DNA from: Pseudomonas sp. NKUCC02_KPG
Lineage (GTDB): Bacteria; Pseudomonadota; Gammaproteobacteria; Pseudomonadales; Pseudomonadaceae
NCBI RefSeq assembly: GCF_019345465.1
Contig: NZ_JAHKRC010000003.1
Location: 248,001 to 312,000, forward strand
Reading direction: 5' to 3'
DNA length: 64,000 nucleotides
Shown: piece after piece, positions 55,049 to 64,000 of the stretch
Numbering within the stretch: the stretch's first letter is position 1
Layout: each line of letters starts with the position of its first letter
The notes under the pieces: generated by a model
Told to the model about the DNA's origin: nothing
The model's database searches: none
The model's input: only the letters and a program-made list of their open reading frames with translations
Position numbers and translations under genes: made by a program

Positions 55049-58000
55049 ATGGCGTTCTTCACCGCAGCCAGCAAAGCCGACTTCCAGCATCAACTGCAAG
55101 CAGCACTGGCGCAGCACATCAGTGAACAGGCACTGCCACAAGTGGCGCTGTTCGCTGAGCAATTCTTCGGCATCATTTCTCTGGATGAGCTCACCCAACG
55201 TCGGATGTCCGACCTGGCCGGCTGCACACTGTCGGCCTGGCGTCTGCTGGAACGCTTCGACCCTGCGCAGCCGCAAGTGCGGGTCTTCAACCCCGATTAC
55301 GAACGCCACGGCTGGCAGTCGACGCACACTGCCGTCGAGGTGCTGCATCATGACTTGCCGTTCCTGGTGGACTCGGTGCGTACCGAGCTGAACCGTCGCG
55401 GTTACAGCATCCATACCCTGCAAACCACGGTATTGAGCGTTCGTCGCGGCAGCAAGGGGGAGTTGCTGGAAATCCTGCCCAAGGGCACTTCAGGGGAAGG
55501 CGTCTCGCAAGAGTCGCTGATGTACCTGGAAATCGATCGCTGCGCCCACGTAGCCGAATTGAATGTGCTGAGCAAGGAACTGGAGCAGGTTCTGGGTGAA
55601 GTGCGCGTGGCGGTAGCTGACTTTGAGCCGATGAAGGCCAAGGTTCAGGAGTTGCTGGCCAGTGTCGATCACTGCCAGTACGCCGTCGATGCCGATGAGA
55701 AAGCCGAAGTCAAAAGCTTCCTGGAATGGCTGGTGGGTAACCACTTCACCTTCCTGGGCTACGAAGAATTTGTGGTACGTGACGAGGCGGATGGCGGGCA
55801 TATTGAATATGACGCCGACTCCTTCCTCGGTCTGACCAAGCTGCTGCGCGCGGGCCTGACTGCCGAAGACCTGCGTATCGAAGATTACGCCGTCAGCTAC
55901 CTGCGCATGCCGACCCTGTTGTCGTTTGCCAAGGCGGCACATCCTAGCCGCGTTCATCGCCCGGCTTATCCGGACTATGTGTCGATCCGCCAGATCGATG
56001 CTGACGGCAAAGTCATCAAGGAATGCCGCTTCATGGGCTTGTACACCTCCTCGGTGTACGGCGAAAGCGTGCGGGTGATCCCTTATATCCGTCGCAAGGT
56101 TGCAGAAATCGAACGTCGCTCGGGCTTCCAGCCCAAGGCTCACCTGGGCAAGGAACTGGCCCAGGTCGTTGAAGTGCTGCCCCGTGATGACTTGTTCCAG
56201 ACGCCGGTGGATGAGTTGTTCACCACTGTGATGTCGATTGTGCAAATCCAGGAGCGCAACAAGATTCGCGTGTTCCTGCGCAAAGACCCGTATGGCCGTT
56301 TCTGCTATTGCCTGGCCTACGTGCCGCGTGACGTCTATTCCACCGAAGTGCGGCAGAAGATCCAGCAGGTGCTGATGGAGCGTCTGCAGGCCTCTGATTG
56401 CGAGTTCTGGACCTTCTTCTCTGAGTCGGTACTGGCCCGTGTGCAGCTGATTTTGCGGGTTGATCCAAAGAATCGGATCGATATCGACCCGCTGCTGCTG
56501 GAAAAAGAAGTGATCCAGGCCTGCCGCAGCTGGCAGGACGACTATGCAAGTCTGGTGGTTGAAAGCTTTGGCGAGGCCAACGGCACTAAAGTGCTGTCTG
56601 ACTTCCCTAAAGGCTTCCCGGCAGGTTACCGCGAGCGCTTTGCCGCGCACTCGGCCGTGGTCGACATGCAGCACCTGATGAGCCTGAGCGATAAAAACCC
56701 GCTGGTGATGAGTTTCTATCAGCCTCTGGGTCAGAGCGCCGGTCAGGAACTGCATTGCAAGCTGTACCACGCCGACACGCCGCTGGCGCTGTCCGATGTG
56801 CTGCCGATTCTGGAAAACCTTGGCCTGCGCGTCCTGGGTGAATTCCCGTATCGCCTGCGTCACGCCAATGGTCGTGAGTTCTGGATCCATGACTTCGCCT
56901 TTACCGCGGGTGAAGGCTTGAACCTGGATATCCAGCAGCTCAATGACACGCTGCAGGATGCGTTCGTGCATATCGTGCGCGGCGATGCCGAGAACGATGC
57001 GTTCAACCGTCTGGTACTGACCGCCGGCTTGCCGTGGCGTGATGTGGCGTTGCTGCGTGCTTACGCCCGTTATCTGAAGCAGATCCGCCTGGGCTTTGAC
57101 CTGGGTTACATCGCCAGCACCCTGAACAACCACACCGACATCGCTCGCGAATTGACCCGGCTGTTCAAGACCCGCTTCTACCTGGCGCGCAAGCTCACGG
57201 CCGAAGACCTGGAAGACAAGCAACTGCGTCTGGAGCAGGCCATTCTGACGGCCCTGGACGACGTTCAGGTGCTTAACGAAGACCGTATCCTGCGTCGCTA
57301 TCTGGATCTGATCAAAGCCACGCTGCGTACCAACTTCTACCAGCCGGACGCCAACGGTCACAACCGTTCGTACTTCAGCTTCAAGTTCAACCCGCACCTG
57401 ATCCCCGAGCTGCCAAAGCCGGTGCCGAAGTTTGAAATCTTCGTTTACTCGCCACGGGTTGAAGGCGTGCACCTGCGCTTCGGTAACGTGGCTCGCGGCG
57501 GTTTGCGCTGGTCGGACCGTGAAGAAGATTTCCGTACCGAAGTGCTGGGCCTGGTTAAAGCCCAGCAAGTGAAGAACTCGGTCATCGTGCCGGTGGGTGC
57601 CAAGGGCGGTTTCGTACCGCGTCGCTTGCCATTGGGCGGCGGTCGTGACGAGATCCAGGCCGAGGCGATTGCCTGCTACCGGATCTTTATTTCCGGCCTT
57701 CTGGACATCACCGACAACTTGAAGGACGGCGCGCTGGTGCCGCCTTTGAACGTGGTTCGTCACGACGACGATGATCCGTACCTGGTGGTCGCTGCCGACA
57801 AGGGCACTGCGACCTTCTCCGACATCGCCAACGGCATTGCCATCGATTACGGCTTCTGGCTGGGTGATGCGTTCGCGTCGGGCGGTTCGGCCGGTTATGA
57901 CCATAAAAAGATGGGCATCACCGCCAAGGGCGCCTGGGTTGGCGTGCAGCGTCACTTTAAAGAGCGCGGGATCAACGTCCAGAAAGACAGCATCAGTGTG

Positions 58001-59905
58001 GTCGGTGTCGGCGACATGGCCGGTGACGTGTTCGGCAACGGCTTGTTGATGTCCGACAAACTGCAGCTGGTTGCGGCCTTTAACCACCTGCATATCTTCA
58101 TCGATCCAAACCCGGAGCCTGCCAATAGCTTCGTTGAGCGTCAGCGCCTGTTCGATCTGCCGCGTTCGGCCTGGTCGGATTACGACACCAGCATCATGTC
58201 GGCGGGCGGCGGTATTTTCTCCCGTAGTGCAAAAAGCATCGCCATCTCCCCAGAGATGAAAGAGCGTTTCGCAATCACTGCCGACAAGCTGACCCCGACC
58301 GAACTGCTGAACGCCTTGCTCAAGGCGCCTGTGGATCTGTTGTGGAACGGCGGTATCGGTACTTACGTCAAAGCCAGCAGCGAAAGCCACGCCGATGTCG
58401 GCGACAAGGCCAACGATGCGTTGCGCGTCAATGGCAACGAATTGCGCTGCAAGGTGGTGGGTGAGGGCGGCAACCTGGGCATGACTCAACTGGGTCGTGT
58501 CGAGTTCAACCTCAATGGCGGTGGTTCCAACACCGACTTTATCGACAACGCCGGTGGCGTTGACTGCTCTGACCACGAAGTGAATATCAAGATCCTGCTC
58601 AACGAAGTTGTGCAGGCGGGTGATATGACCGAGAAGCAGCGCAATCAGTTGCTGGGCAGCATGACTGACGAAGTGGGCGGTCTGGTGCTGGGCAACAACT
58701 ATAAGCAGACCCAGGCCATTTCGTTGGCGGCCCGTCGTGCTTATGAGCGAATTGCTGAATACAAGCGCCTGATGAGCGATCTGGAAGCCCGTGGCAAGCT
58801 GGATCGCGCCATTGAGTTCCTGCCGTCAGAAGAGCAGCTCAACGAGCGCGTTGCTGCAGGTCATGGCCTGACCCGTGCCGAGCTGTCGGTGCTGATCTCC
58901 TACAGCAAGATCGACCTCAAGGAAGCCTTGCTCAACTCTCTGGTGCCCGATGATGACTATCTGACCCGGGACATGGAAACCGCGTTCCCGCCGATGCTGG
59001 TCAGCAAGTTTGCCGAAGCCATGCGTCGTCACCGTCTCAAGCGTGAAATCGTCAGCACCCAGATCGCCAACGATCTGGTCAACCACATGGGCATCACCTT
59101 TGTGGAGCGCTTGAAAGAGTCGACCGGCATGAGTGCGGCCAACGTGGCCGGTGCTTATGTGATCGTGCGGGATATTTTCCACCTCCCGCACTGGTTCCGT
59201 CAGATCGAAGCGCTGGACTATCAGGTACCGGCTGAAATCCAGCTGGCGCTGATGGATGAGCTGATGCGACTGGGCCGCCGTGCTACGCGCTGGTTCCTGC
59301 GCAGCCGTCGTAACGAGCTGGACGCGGCGCGCGATGTGGCGCACTTCGGGCCGCATCTGGCTGCGTTGGGGCTCAAGCTCGACGAACTGCTGGAAGGCCC
59401 TACCCGCGAAGGCTGGCAGACCCGCTATCAGGCTTACGTAGCGGCGGGCGTGCCGGAGTTGCTGGCGCGGATGGTGGCGGGTACTACGCACCTGTACACC
59501 TTACTGCCAATTATCGAAGCCTCGGATGTGACCGGCCAGAACGCTGCGGATGTAGCCAAGGCGTATTTCGCCGTGGGCAGCGCACTGGACCTGACCTGGT
59601 ACTTGCAGCAGATCAGCAACTTGCCGGTAGAAAACAACTGGCAAGCGCTGGCTCGCGAAGCGTTCCGCGACGATATCGACTGGCAGCAGCGTGCAATTAC
59701 CGTGTCGGTGTTGCAGATGACCGATGCCGGTGAAAGTATCGAAGCACGTCTTGCCTTGTGGCTTGAGCAGAACAACTCGATGGTTGAGCGCTGGCGCTCG
59801 ATGCTGGTCGATCTGCGTGCCGCCACTGGCAACGACTACGCGATGTACGCGGTTGCCAACCGCGAGCTGCTAGACCTGGCACTGAGCGGTCAATCAGTGG
59901 TCTGA
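55049..59905 (+). CDS. gdhB: NAD-specific glutamate dehydrogenase, 180-kDa class
   Basis: 1618 residues from ATG 55049 (GGAG nine bases upstream; MAFFTAASKADFQ), the length of the large bacterial L-GDH family. It deaminates glutamate to 2-oxoglutarate with NAD, feeding amino-acid catabolism; the P. aeruginosa homologue GdhB is regulated by arginine. A long N-terminal ACT-like regulatory region precedes the catalytic core: RGGLRWSDREEDFRTEVLGL, KAQQVKNSVIVPVGAKGGFV (substrate lysines, about 840-855), DYGFWLGDAFASGGSAGYDHK, KKMGITAKGAWVGVQRHF and the NAD-binding VVGVGDMAGDVFGNG (about 990). Then LWNGGIGTYVK and CKVVGEGGNLGMTQLGR, and a C-terminal helical region. Intact, with a terminator 18 bases after the stop. 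Confidence 0.96.
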   Translation: MAFFTAASKADFQHQLQAALAQHISEQALPQVALFAEQFFGIISLDELTQRRMSDLAGCTLSAWRLLERFDPAQPQVRVFNPDYERHGWQSTHTAVEVLHHDLPFLVDSVRTELNRRGYSIHTLQTTVLSVRRGSKGELLEILPKGTSGEGVSQESLMYLEIDRCAHVAELNVLSKELEQVLGEVRVAVADFEPMKAKVQELLASVDHCQYAVDADEKAEVKSFLEWLVGNHFTFLGYEEFVVRDEADGGHIEYDADSFLGLTKLLRAGLTAEDLRIEDYAVSYLRMPTLLSFAKAAHPSRVHRPAYPDYVSIRQIDADGKVIKECRFMGLYTSSVYGESVRVIPYIRRKVAEIERRSGFQPKAHLGKELAQVVEVLPRDDLFQTPVDELFTTVMSIVQIQERNKIRVFLRKDPYGRFCYCLAYVPRDVYSTEVRQKIQQVLMERLQASDCEFWTFFSESVLARVQLILRVDPKNRIDIDPLLLEKEVIQACRSWQDDYASLVVESFGEANGTKVLSDFPKGFPAGYRERFAAHSAVVDMQHLMSLSDKNPLVMSFYQPLGQSAGQELHCKLYHADTPLALSDVLPILENLGLRVLGEFPYRLRHANGREFWIHDFAFTAGEGLNLDIQQLNDTLQDAFVHIVRGDAENDAFNRLVLTAGLPWRDVALLRAYARYLKQIRLGFDLGYIASTLNNHTDIARELTRLFKTRFYLARKLTAEDLEDKQLRLEQAILTALDDVQVLNEDRILRRYLDLIKATLRTNFYQPDANGHNRSYFSFKFNPHLIPELPKPVPKFEIFVYSPRVEGVHLRFGNVARGGLRWSDREEDFRTEVLGLVKAQQVKNSVIVPVGAKGGFVPRRLPLGGGRDEIQAEAIACYRIFISGLLDITDNLKDGALVPPLNVVRHDDDDPYLVVAADKGTATFSDIANGIAIDYGFWLGDAFASGGSAGYDHKKMGITAKGAWVGVQRHFKERGINVQKDSISVVGVGDMAGDVFGNGLLMSDKLQLVAAFNHLHIFIDPNPEPANSFVERQRLFDLPRSAWSDYDTSIMSAGGGIFSRSAKSIAISPEMKERFAITADKLTPTELLNALLKAPVDLLWNGGIGTYVKASSESHADVGDKANDALRVNGNELRCKVVGEGGNLGMTQLGRVEFNLNGGGSNTDFIDNAGGVDCSDHEVNIKILLNEVVQAGDMTEKQRNQLLGSMTDEVGGLVLGNNYKQTQAISLAARRAYERIAEYKRLMSDLEARGKLDRAIEFLPSEEQLNERVAAGHGLTRAELSVLISYSKIDLKEALLNSLVPDDDYLTRDMETAFPPMLVSKFAEAMRRHRLKREIVSTQIANDLVNHMGITFVERLKESTGMSAANVAGAYVIVRDIFHLPHWFRQIEALDYQVPAEIQLALMDELMRLGRRATRWFLRSRRNELDAARDVAHFGPHLAALGLKLDELLEGPTREGWQTRYQAYVAAGVPELLARMVAGTTHLYTLLPIIEASDVTGQNAADVAKAYFAVGSALDLTWYLQQISNLPVENNWQALAREAFRDDIDWQQRAITVSVLQMTDAGESIEARLALWLEQNNSMVERWRSMLVDLRAATGNDYAMYAVANRELLDLALSGQSVV

Positions 59906-59922
59906 CTGGCTGAGTAGCAAAA

Positions 59923-59957
59923 AAAGCCCCGACTCATGTTTAGTGAGTCGGGGCTTT
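59923..59957. terminator. Bidirectional rho-independent terminator
   Basis: AAAGCCCCGACTCA (59923-59936) pairs with TGAGTCGGGGCTTT (59944-59957): 14-base arms, a seven-base loop and T/A runs on both sides. Lies between the convergent gdhB and DUF4404 genes and can serve both. Confidence 0.93.
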
Positions 59958-59980
59958 GTTGTTTGTGGGGTGTCGGGTGA

Positions 59981-60244
59981 TCAGATCCCGATGTTGCCCA
60001 AGGTTTGTACGATGTTGCGCAGCGTGACGGCCAGGGTAGGGTGTTCGACCTCGAAGCGTTCTACGGCGAGGTTGACGCTGTCGGCCAGGCTGGTGTCGTT
60101 GGTCGCTTTCTCGATGTCGATCTGAGCCTGGATTTGTGTTGAGAGCTGGACCAAGTGCTCACGCTCTTCTTGAGTGAGCGGCGGATTCTGTTCCAGTTGC
60201 TCGCGCAAGGTATTGAGTTGTTCTTGCAGGTCGCGGGCAGGCAT
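59981..60244 (-). CDS. DUF4404 family small protein
   Basis: 87 residues from ATG 60242-60244, chosen because AAAGGA lies eight bases upstream; an ATG at 60251-60253 would be too close. It is a soluble, probably helical protein: LQEQLNTLREQLEQNPPLTQ, HLVQLSTQIQAQIDIEK, SVNLAVERFEVEHPTLAVTLRNIVQTLGNIGI. This matches DUF4404, common in pseudomonads; function unknown. Confidence 0.8.
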   Translation of the reverse strand: MPARDLQEQLNTLREQLEQNPPLTQEEREHLVQLSTQIQAQIDIEKATNDTSLADSVNLAVERFEVEHPTLAVTLRNIVQTLGNIGI

Positions 60245-60550
60245 AGCATTCATCCTTTATTGATAGGCTCTGGTGTAGACCTTCGCAATGAACAAAAGGT
60301 CTGTAAGAACCCTAGATTAATCCACTCGCGCCTGGAGTGCATGATCTCAATCACAATCCCTTGTGCGTGTTTTTTCGGGGTGGCCAGTCGGTGGTTTCAA
60401 AAGAATCCCGGGGCTGTGGAACGTCTATCATCTACTCAAGTCTGTTTAGGGTATTGCTTGGGGGCTGCCTAAAAGACATTTGCCGTTATACTGATGATCT
60501 GACTCAGGGCATAGCGCCCAAGTATCAAGTAACTTCAGGGAGTTTTTGCT

Positions 60551-61240
60551 ATGCGCTGGACTGATCGTCTTGCTCAGCTATTTGTTTGTGCCGGTGTGGC
60601 CATGTTGCCATTGGCTGCCAATGCCGCCACTGAAGATGACCCGTGGGAAGGGTTTAACCGTGTCGTGTTCAAATTCAACGACACGATTGATACCTATGCC
60701 TTGAAGCCACTTGCCCAAGGCTATCAATACATCACTCCTCAGTTCCTGGAGGATGGTATCCACAACATGTACCGCAACATCGGTGACATCCGCAACCTGG
60801 CCAACGATGTCCTGCAGGCCAAGCCCCATGCTGCCGGTGTAGACACCGCCCGTCTGTTGCTCAACACCACGCTGGGTGTGGCCGGCTTCTTTGATCTGGG
60901 CACCAAGATGGGCCTGCATCGCAACAGCGAAGACTTTGGCCAGACCCTCGGGCGTTGGGGCGTTGAAAGCGGCCCTTACCTGGTGCTGCCGCTTCTGGGC
61001 CCTAGCACCGTGCGTGATGCGGTAGGTATTTACCCGGATTCCTTCACCGAACCGTACCGCTACATCAGTGATGTGCCGGCCCGTAACATGACCATCGGCA
61101 TGGACTTGATTGATACCCGCGCCAGCTTGTTGTCAGCCGAAAAACTGATCACGGGCGACAAGTACATCTTTATCCGCAATGCGTACCTGCAAAATCGTGA
61201 ATTCAAAGTCAAGGACGGACAGGTAGTCGACGACTTTTAA
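60551..61240 (+). CDS. mlaA: MlaA (VacJ) outer-membrane lipid asymmetry protein
   Basis: 229 residues, ATG with CAGGGAG upstream. It belongs to the Mla pathway, which removes surface phospholipids from the outer membrane and hands them to MlaC. Family motifs are EDDPWEGFNRVVFKFNDTID (residues 28-47), MYRNIGDIRNLANDVLQ, LLLNTTLGVAGFFDLGTKMGL, DFGQTLGRWGVESGPYLVLPLLGPSTVRD and SFTEPYRYI. The N-terminus is a signal peptide (VAMLPLAANA before ATEDD) without a clear lipobox Cys, unlike E. coli MlaA. A terminator follows at 61261-61288. Confidence 0.93.
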   Translation: MRWTDRLAQLFVCAGVAMLPLAANAATEDDPWEGFNRVVFKFNDTIDTYALKPLAQGYQYITPQFLEDGIHNMYRNIGDIRNLANDVLQAKPHAAGVDTARLLLNTTLGVAGFFDLGTKMGLHRNSEDFGQTLGRWGVESGPYLVLPLLGPSTVRDAVGIYPDSFTEPYRYISDVPARNMTIGMDLIDTRASLLSAEKLITGDKYIFIRNAYLQNREFKVKDGQVVDDF

Positions 61241-61260
61241 TTCGCGGGAACACAGTGAAA

Positions 61261-61288
61261 AAAACGGCCCGAGTGGCCGTTTTTTTTA
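61261..61288 (+). terminator. Rho-independent terminator after mlaA
   Basis: AAAACGGCC CGAGT GGCCGTTTT followed by a T-run; 21 bases beyond the mlaA stop. Confidence 0.9.
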
Positions 61289-61581
61289 TCGTGGCAGATG
61301 AGAAAGAATCCTCTTTGGAGCCTTTCGGACCATGGTTTTAGTTGCCGTTAACGTGGTTCTTATAACCCGTGGGAATTTAACGTGACGAACACCTCAAACC
61401 ACCATCGGCCTGAGCTTGAAACCCCCCGCGGATGGGAGTACCGTCTGCGCCTTACACGGGCACCTTTGTAGGATCGAGCAACACAGTCGATTTGAATCAG
61501 GGATGTTCACAAGCCAATTCAGTCGTGAGTCCGACGTATTCGAGCTCTCGCGGCAACCTAATTCTGGCGCCGTTTGCCCAC

Positions 61582-62766
61582 ATGCAAAAAACCAGTGCCA
61601 CGCTGCTGATCATTGATGACGACGAAGTAGTACGCGCCAGTCTGGCGGCCTACTTGGAAGACAGCGGCTTCAGCGTCCTTCAGGCCAGTAATGGCTTGCA
61701 AGGGCTACAGGTGTTCGAGCAAGAGCAGCCGGATTTAGTCATCTGTGACCTGCGCATGCCGCAAATGAGTGGTCTGGAGCTGATTCGCCAGGTCAGCCTG
61801 CGGTCTGTGCAGACGCCAGTGATCGTTATCTCCGGTGCGGGCGTAATGAGCGATGTGGTCGAGGCGTTGCGCCTTGGCGCTGCCGACTACCTGATCAAGC
61901 CGCTCGAAGACCTTGCCGTTCTGGAGCACTCGGTCCACCGTGCGCTCGATCGTGCACGGCTGCAGCTCGAAAACAAGCGCTATCGGGACAAGCTTGAGTC
62001 TGCCAACCGGGAGCTTGAGGCCAGTCTGCACTTGCTGCAGGAAGACCAGAACGCCGGCCGTCAGGTGCAGATGAACATGCTGCCGGTCAACCCCTGGTCC
62101 ATTGACGATTTCAACTTCGCTCACCAGATCATTCCGTCCCTGTACCTGTCTGGCGATTTTGTTGACTACTTCCGGGTCGACGAGCGCCGGGTCGCGTTCT
62201 ACCTGGCTGACGTCTCCGGTCACGGTGCGTCGTCAGCGTTCGTGACGGTGCTGCTCAAGTTCATGACCACGCGCTTGCTGTTTGAGTCCAAGCGCAATGG
62301 CACCTTGCCGGAGTTCAAGCCTTCCGAGGTGCTTGGGCACATCAACCGTGGCCTGATCAACTGCAAGCTGGGCAAGCATGTGACCATGGTGGGTGGCGTG
62401 ATTGACGAAGAAACCGGTTTGCTGACCTACAGCATTGGTGGGCACTTGCCACTACCGGTGCTCTACACTCCAGACAGTGTGAGTTATCTTGAAGGACGCG
62501 GGTTGCCCGTTGGCCTGTTCAACGAAGCCACGTATGAAGACCAGGTTCTGAAATTGCCTGAATCCTTCAGCCTGACGCTGATGTCTGACGGAATTTTGGA
62601 TCTTTTGACTGAGCCGACGCTCAAAGAGAAAGAAGCTGCGTTACCTCAATTGGTGAAAGCAGCAGGCGGCAGCCTGGATGGTCTGCGCCAGGTGTTTGGA
62701 TTAGCTACGCTAGGGGAGATGCCGGATGATATCGCCTTGTTGGTGTTGAGCAGGAATCTTAAATGA
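61582..62766 (+). CDS. rssB: RssB-like response regulator with PP2C phosphatase domain
   Basis: 394 residues from ATG 61582 (MQKTSATLLIIDDDEVVRASL); the frame continues upstream to 61432 but without domain sequence. The receiver domain (about 8-125) has acidic IIDDDE, phospho-acceptor Asp in LVICDLRMPQMSG and Lys in YLIKPLED. A coiled-coil linker follows (ENKRYRDKLESANRELEASL), then a SpoIIE/PP2C-type phosphatase domain (about 185-390) with FYLADVSGHGASSAFVTVLLK, TMVGGVIDEETGLLTYSIGG and LTLMSDGILDLL. It should dephosphorylate its STAS partner, encoded next (ATGA overlap). Pseudomonads carry this pair beside mlaA and dusA, as here. The RssB name follows that order; whether it controls sigma-S turnover as in E. 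coli is uncertain. Confidence 0.85.
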   Translation: MQKTSATLLIIDDDEVVRASLAAYLEDSGFSVLQASNGLQGLQVFEQEQPDLVICDLRMPQMSGLELIRQVSLRSVQTPVIVISGAGVMSDVVEALRLGAADYLIKPLEDLAVLEHSVHRALDRARLQLENKRYRDKLESANRELEASLHLLQEDQNAGRQVQMNMLPVNPWSIDDFNFAHQIIPSLYLSGDFVDYFRVDERRVAFYLADVSGHGASSAFVTVLLKFMTTRLLFESKRNGTLPEFKPSEVLGHINRGLINCKLGKHVTMVGGVIDEETGLLTYSIGGHLPLPVLYTPDSVSYLEGRGLPVGLFNEATYEDQVLKLPESFSLTLMSDGILDLLTEPTLKEKEAALPQLVKAAGGSLDGLRQVFGLATLGEMPDDIALLVLSRNLK

Positions 62767-63245
62767 GTACCGGTAGAATTCAGTTCGCCGAACAGGATGG
62801 CACCTTCGTCCTGAAGTTTGTGGGTGAAGTGCGTCTGACGTTGTGTTCGGCCCTGGATGCAACAATCGAGAGGATTTTCACGGCGCTGAACTTCAACGCC
62901 ATCGTGATTGACCTCACCGAGACCCGCAGTATCGACAGCACCACACTGGGTTTGCTGGCGAAACTGTCGATCTTGTCGCGCCAAAAAATAGGCTTGCTGC
63001 CGACGGTCGTGACCACCCACGAAGACATCACCCGACTGCTGGAGTCGATGGGCTTCGATCAGGTGTTCAACATCATTGGCCAGCCGATTCCGTGCCCGGG
63101 GTGCCTGACAGACTTGCCTTCACAGGATCAGTCCGAAGAAGTGGTCCGCGTGAAAGTGCTTGAGGCACACAAAATTCTAATGGGCCTCAACGACTCCAAC
63201 CGTGAAGCGTTTCATGATCTGGTGAATGCACTCGAGCGACACTGA
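62763..63245 (+). CDS. rssC: STAS-domain anti-sigma factor antagonist (RssC-like)
   Basis: 160 residues. The N-terminal STAS domain (about 1-105) reads KFVGEVRLTLCSALDATIERI and the core FNAIVIDLTETRSIDSTTLGLLAKLSIL; the phosphorylatable Ser is in RSIDSTTLG (about residue 59). The C-terminal extension includes PIPCPGCLTDLP and a conserved helix LEAHKILMGLNDSNREAFHDLVNALE. It should switch between free and partner-bound states by phosphorylation, the PP2C response regulator upstream being its phosphatase. No anti-sigma kinase is encoded in the window. Confidence 0.85.
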   Translation: MSTGRIQFAEQDGTFVLKFVGEVRLTLCSALDATIERIFTALNFNAIVIDLTETRSIDSTTLGLLAKLSILSRQKIGLLPTVVTTHEDITRLLESMGFDQVFNIIGQPIPCPGCLTDLPSQDQSEEVVRVKVLEAHKILMGLNDSNREAFHDLVNALERH

Positions 63246-63266
63246 TCGCAAGTTGCGCACATTAAG

Positions 63267-63302
63267 AAGGGACCGTCCTGTGCAGGAACGGCCCCTTTTT
63301 TT
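63267..63302. terminator. Rho-independent terminator between rssC-like gene and dusA
   Basis: AAGGGACCGTCCTG TG CAGGAACGGCCCC TTTTTTT: an imperfect GC-rich stem with a T-run on the plus strand, between convergent genes. Confidence 0.85.
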
Positions 63303-63314
63303 ATTGCTCGCGAT

Positions 63315-64000
63315 TCAGCGGCCTTCCAGCAGCTCCCCGGCCTGATCCAGCAACGCCAGAGGGTCCTTGGCCTTGTGGATGTTCACGGACAGCAACTGAC
63401 GGAAGCGACGAGCGCCCGGGAACCCCTGGCCCAGCCCCAAAATATGGCGCGTGATGTGATGCATCGACCCGCCAGCGGCGATATGTGCAGCGATATAGGG
63501 CCGTAGCAGCGCCAGGGCTTGCGCCCGTGAAATAACAGGGGCAGTGCTGCCGAACAGCTGTTGATCGACAGCCGCCAGAATATACGGATTGTGATACGCC
63601 TCACGGCCGAGCATCACGCCATCAAACACCTGCAAATGCTCCTGGCATTGCTCAAGCGTCTTGATCCCGCCATTGAGAATGATCTCCAGCTCCGGGAAAT
63701 CTGTTTTCAACTGTGCGGCAACGTCATAACGCAGGGGAGGGATGTCGCGATTCTCTTTCGGCGACAGTCCTTCGAGAATGGCAATGCGCGCGTGCACGGT
63801 GAAGCTTGTGCAGCCGGCATCACGAACAGTGCCGACAAAATCGCACAGTTGCTCGTAGCTATCGCGCCCGTTGATGCCAATCCTGTGCTTGACCGTAACG
63901 GGGATGGACACTGCATCACGCATAGCCTTTACGCAGTCTGCCACCAGTGCAGGGTGCGCCATCAGGCAGGCGCCAATCATATTGTTCTGAACCCGATCGC
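63315..64000 (-). CDS. dusA: tRNA-dihydrouridine synthase A (partial, 5' end beyond window)
   Basis: 228 codons of the C-terminal part, entering from the right edge in frame at DRVQNNMIGACLM. DusA reduces uridines 20/20a in the tRNA D-loop with FMN. The family's catalytic Cys belongs to the CPSDRVQ motif and lies just outside the window. Visible motifs are VTVKHRIGINGRDSYEQL, FTVHARIAILEGLSPKENRDIPPLRY, NGGIKTLEQC and FDGVMLGREAYHNPYIL (phosphate binding), followed by the C-terminal helical domain. Normal sequence as far as seen. Confidence 0.93.
   Translation of the reverse strand, partial: DRVQNNMIGACLMAHPALVADCVKAMRDAVSIPVTVKHRIGINGRDSYEQLCDFVGTVRDAGCTSFTVHARIAILEGLSPKENRDIPPLRYDVAAQLKTDFPELEIILNGGIKTLEQCQEHLQVFDGVMLGREAYHNPYILAAVDQQLFGSTAPVISRAQALALLRPYIAAHIAAGGSMHHITRHILGLGQGFPGARRFRQLLSVNIHKAKDPLALLDQAGELLEGR

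Noticed and set aside
55490..58576. A 1028-codon open frame antisense to gdhB
   Set aside because: It lies wholly within the well-supported gdhB coding sequence and arises from high-GC third-position bias; its translation shows no domain or sensible start.

Overview
The window looks like the chromosome of a Pseudomonas, most likely the P. fluorescens group. The right half has the high-GC codon use, the REP-like palindromes (core GTGGGAGCGGGCTTGCTCGCGA) and the gene neighbourhoods seen in pseudomonads (gdhB; mlaA; rssB-rssC-like pair; dusA; sbcDC; MoxR/VWA operon). No organism name can be proved from the sequence alone.

Region 1 (1-26825, all intact genes on the minus strand) is a mosaic, partly AT-rich surface-polysaccharide locus. 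It resembles a group 4 capsule (gfcABCDE-etp-etk / yjbEFGH) operon cut into two blocks. A Wzb/Wzc phosphatase-kinase pair sits at the promoter-proximal end (24092-26801). A YjbE-Wza-YjbF-YjbG-YjbH export block sits at the far end (1-3830). Between them lie a Wzx flippase, a KpsS-like Kdo-transferase homologue, an EpsG-type Wzy polymerase, an acetyltransferase, GT2 and GT4 glycosyltransferases, an NAD-dependent epimerase, a second set of Kdo genes (kdsA, kdsC, kdsD and a kdsB next to a Trm112-like gene) and galE. A terminator follows wzc. Beyond it lies an exact 12-base ops element (GGCGGTAGCGTG, minus strand), the site that recruits RfaH-type NusG paralogues, which suggests antitermination of the long variable part.

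The variable part is riddled with decayed insertion sequences. IS5-like remnants flank the wzx/KpsS-like pair, two IS30 remnants flank the GT2/acetyltransferase pair, and two divergent IS66 remnants flank the trm112/kdsB pair. A crippled second copy of the epimerase lies next to the left IS66 remnant. This suggests stepwise cassette assembly, but no intact mobile element remains.

Region 2 (26826-40700) starts with a large divergent intergenic region. It continues with an OsmC-YcaO fusion, a REC-GGDEF-EAL response regulator with a degenerate GGDEF motif, a divergent MocR-type regulator/AhpD-like pair, a two-partner-secretion locus destroyed by a tpsB-tpsA deletion junction and a frameshift, a small acidic protein, a secreted lactonase-like beta-propeller and a tiny secreted protein.

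Region 3 (40691-64000) is ordinary core genome: a glutathione S-transferase, sbcC-sbcD, a six-gene MoxR-DUF58-DUF4381-VWA-VWA/TPR-BatD operon with overlapping genes, an amidohydrolase, NAD-glutamate dehydrogenase gdhB, a DUF4404 protein, mlaA, an RssB-like response regulator/PP2C phosphatase with its STAS partner, and the 3' part of dusA running off the right edge. I saw no tRNA, rRNA or CRISPR array.
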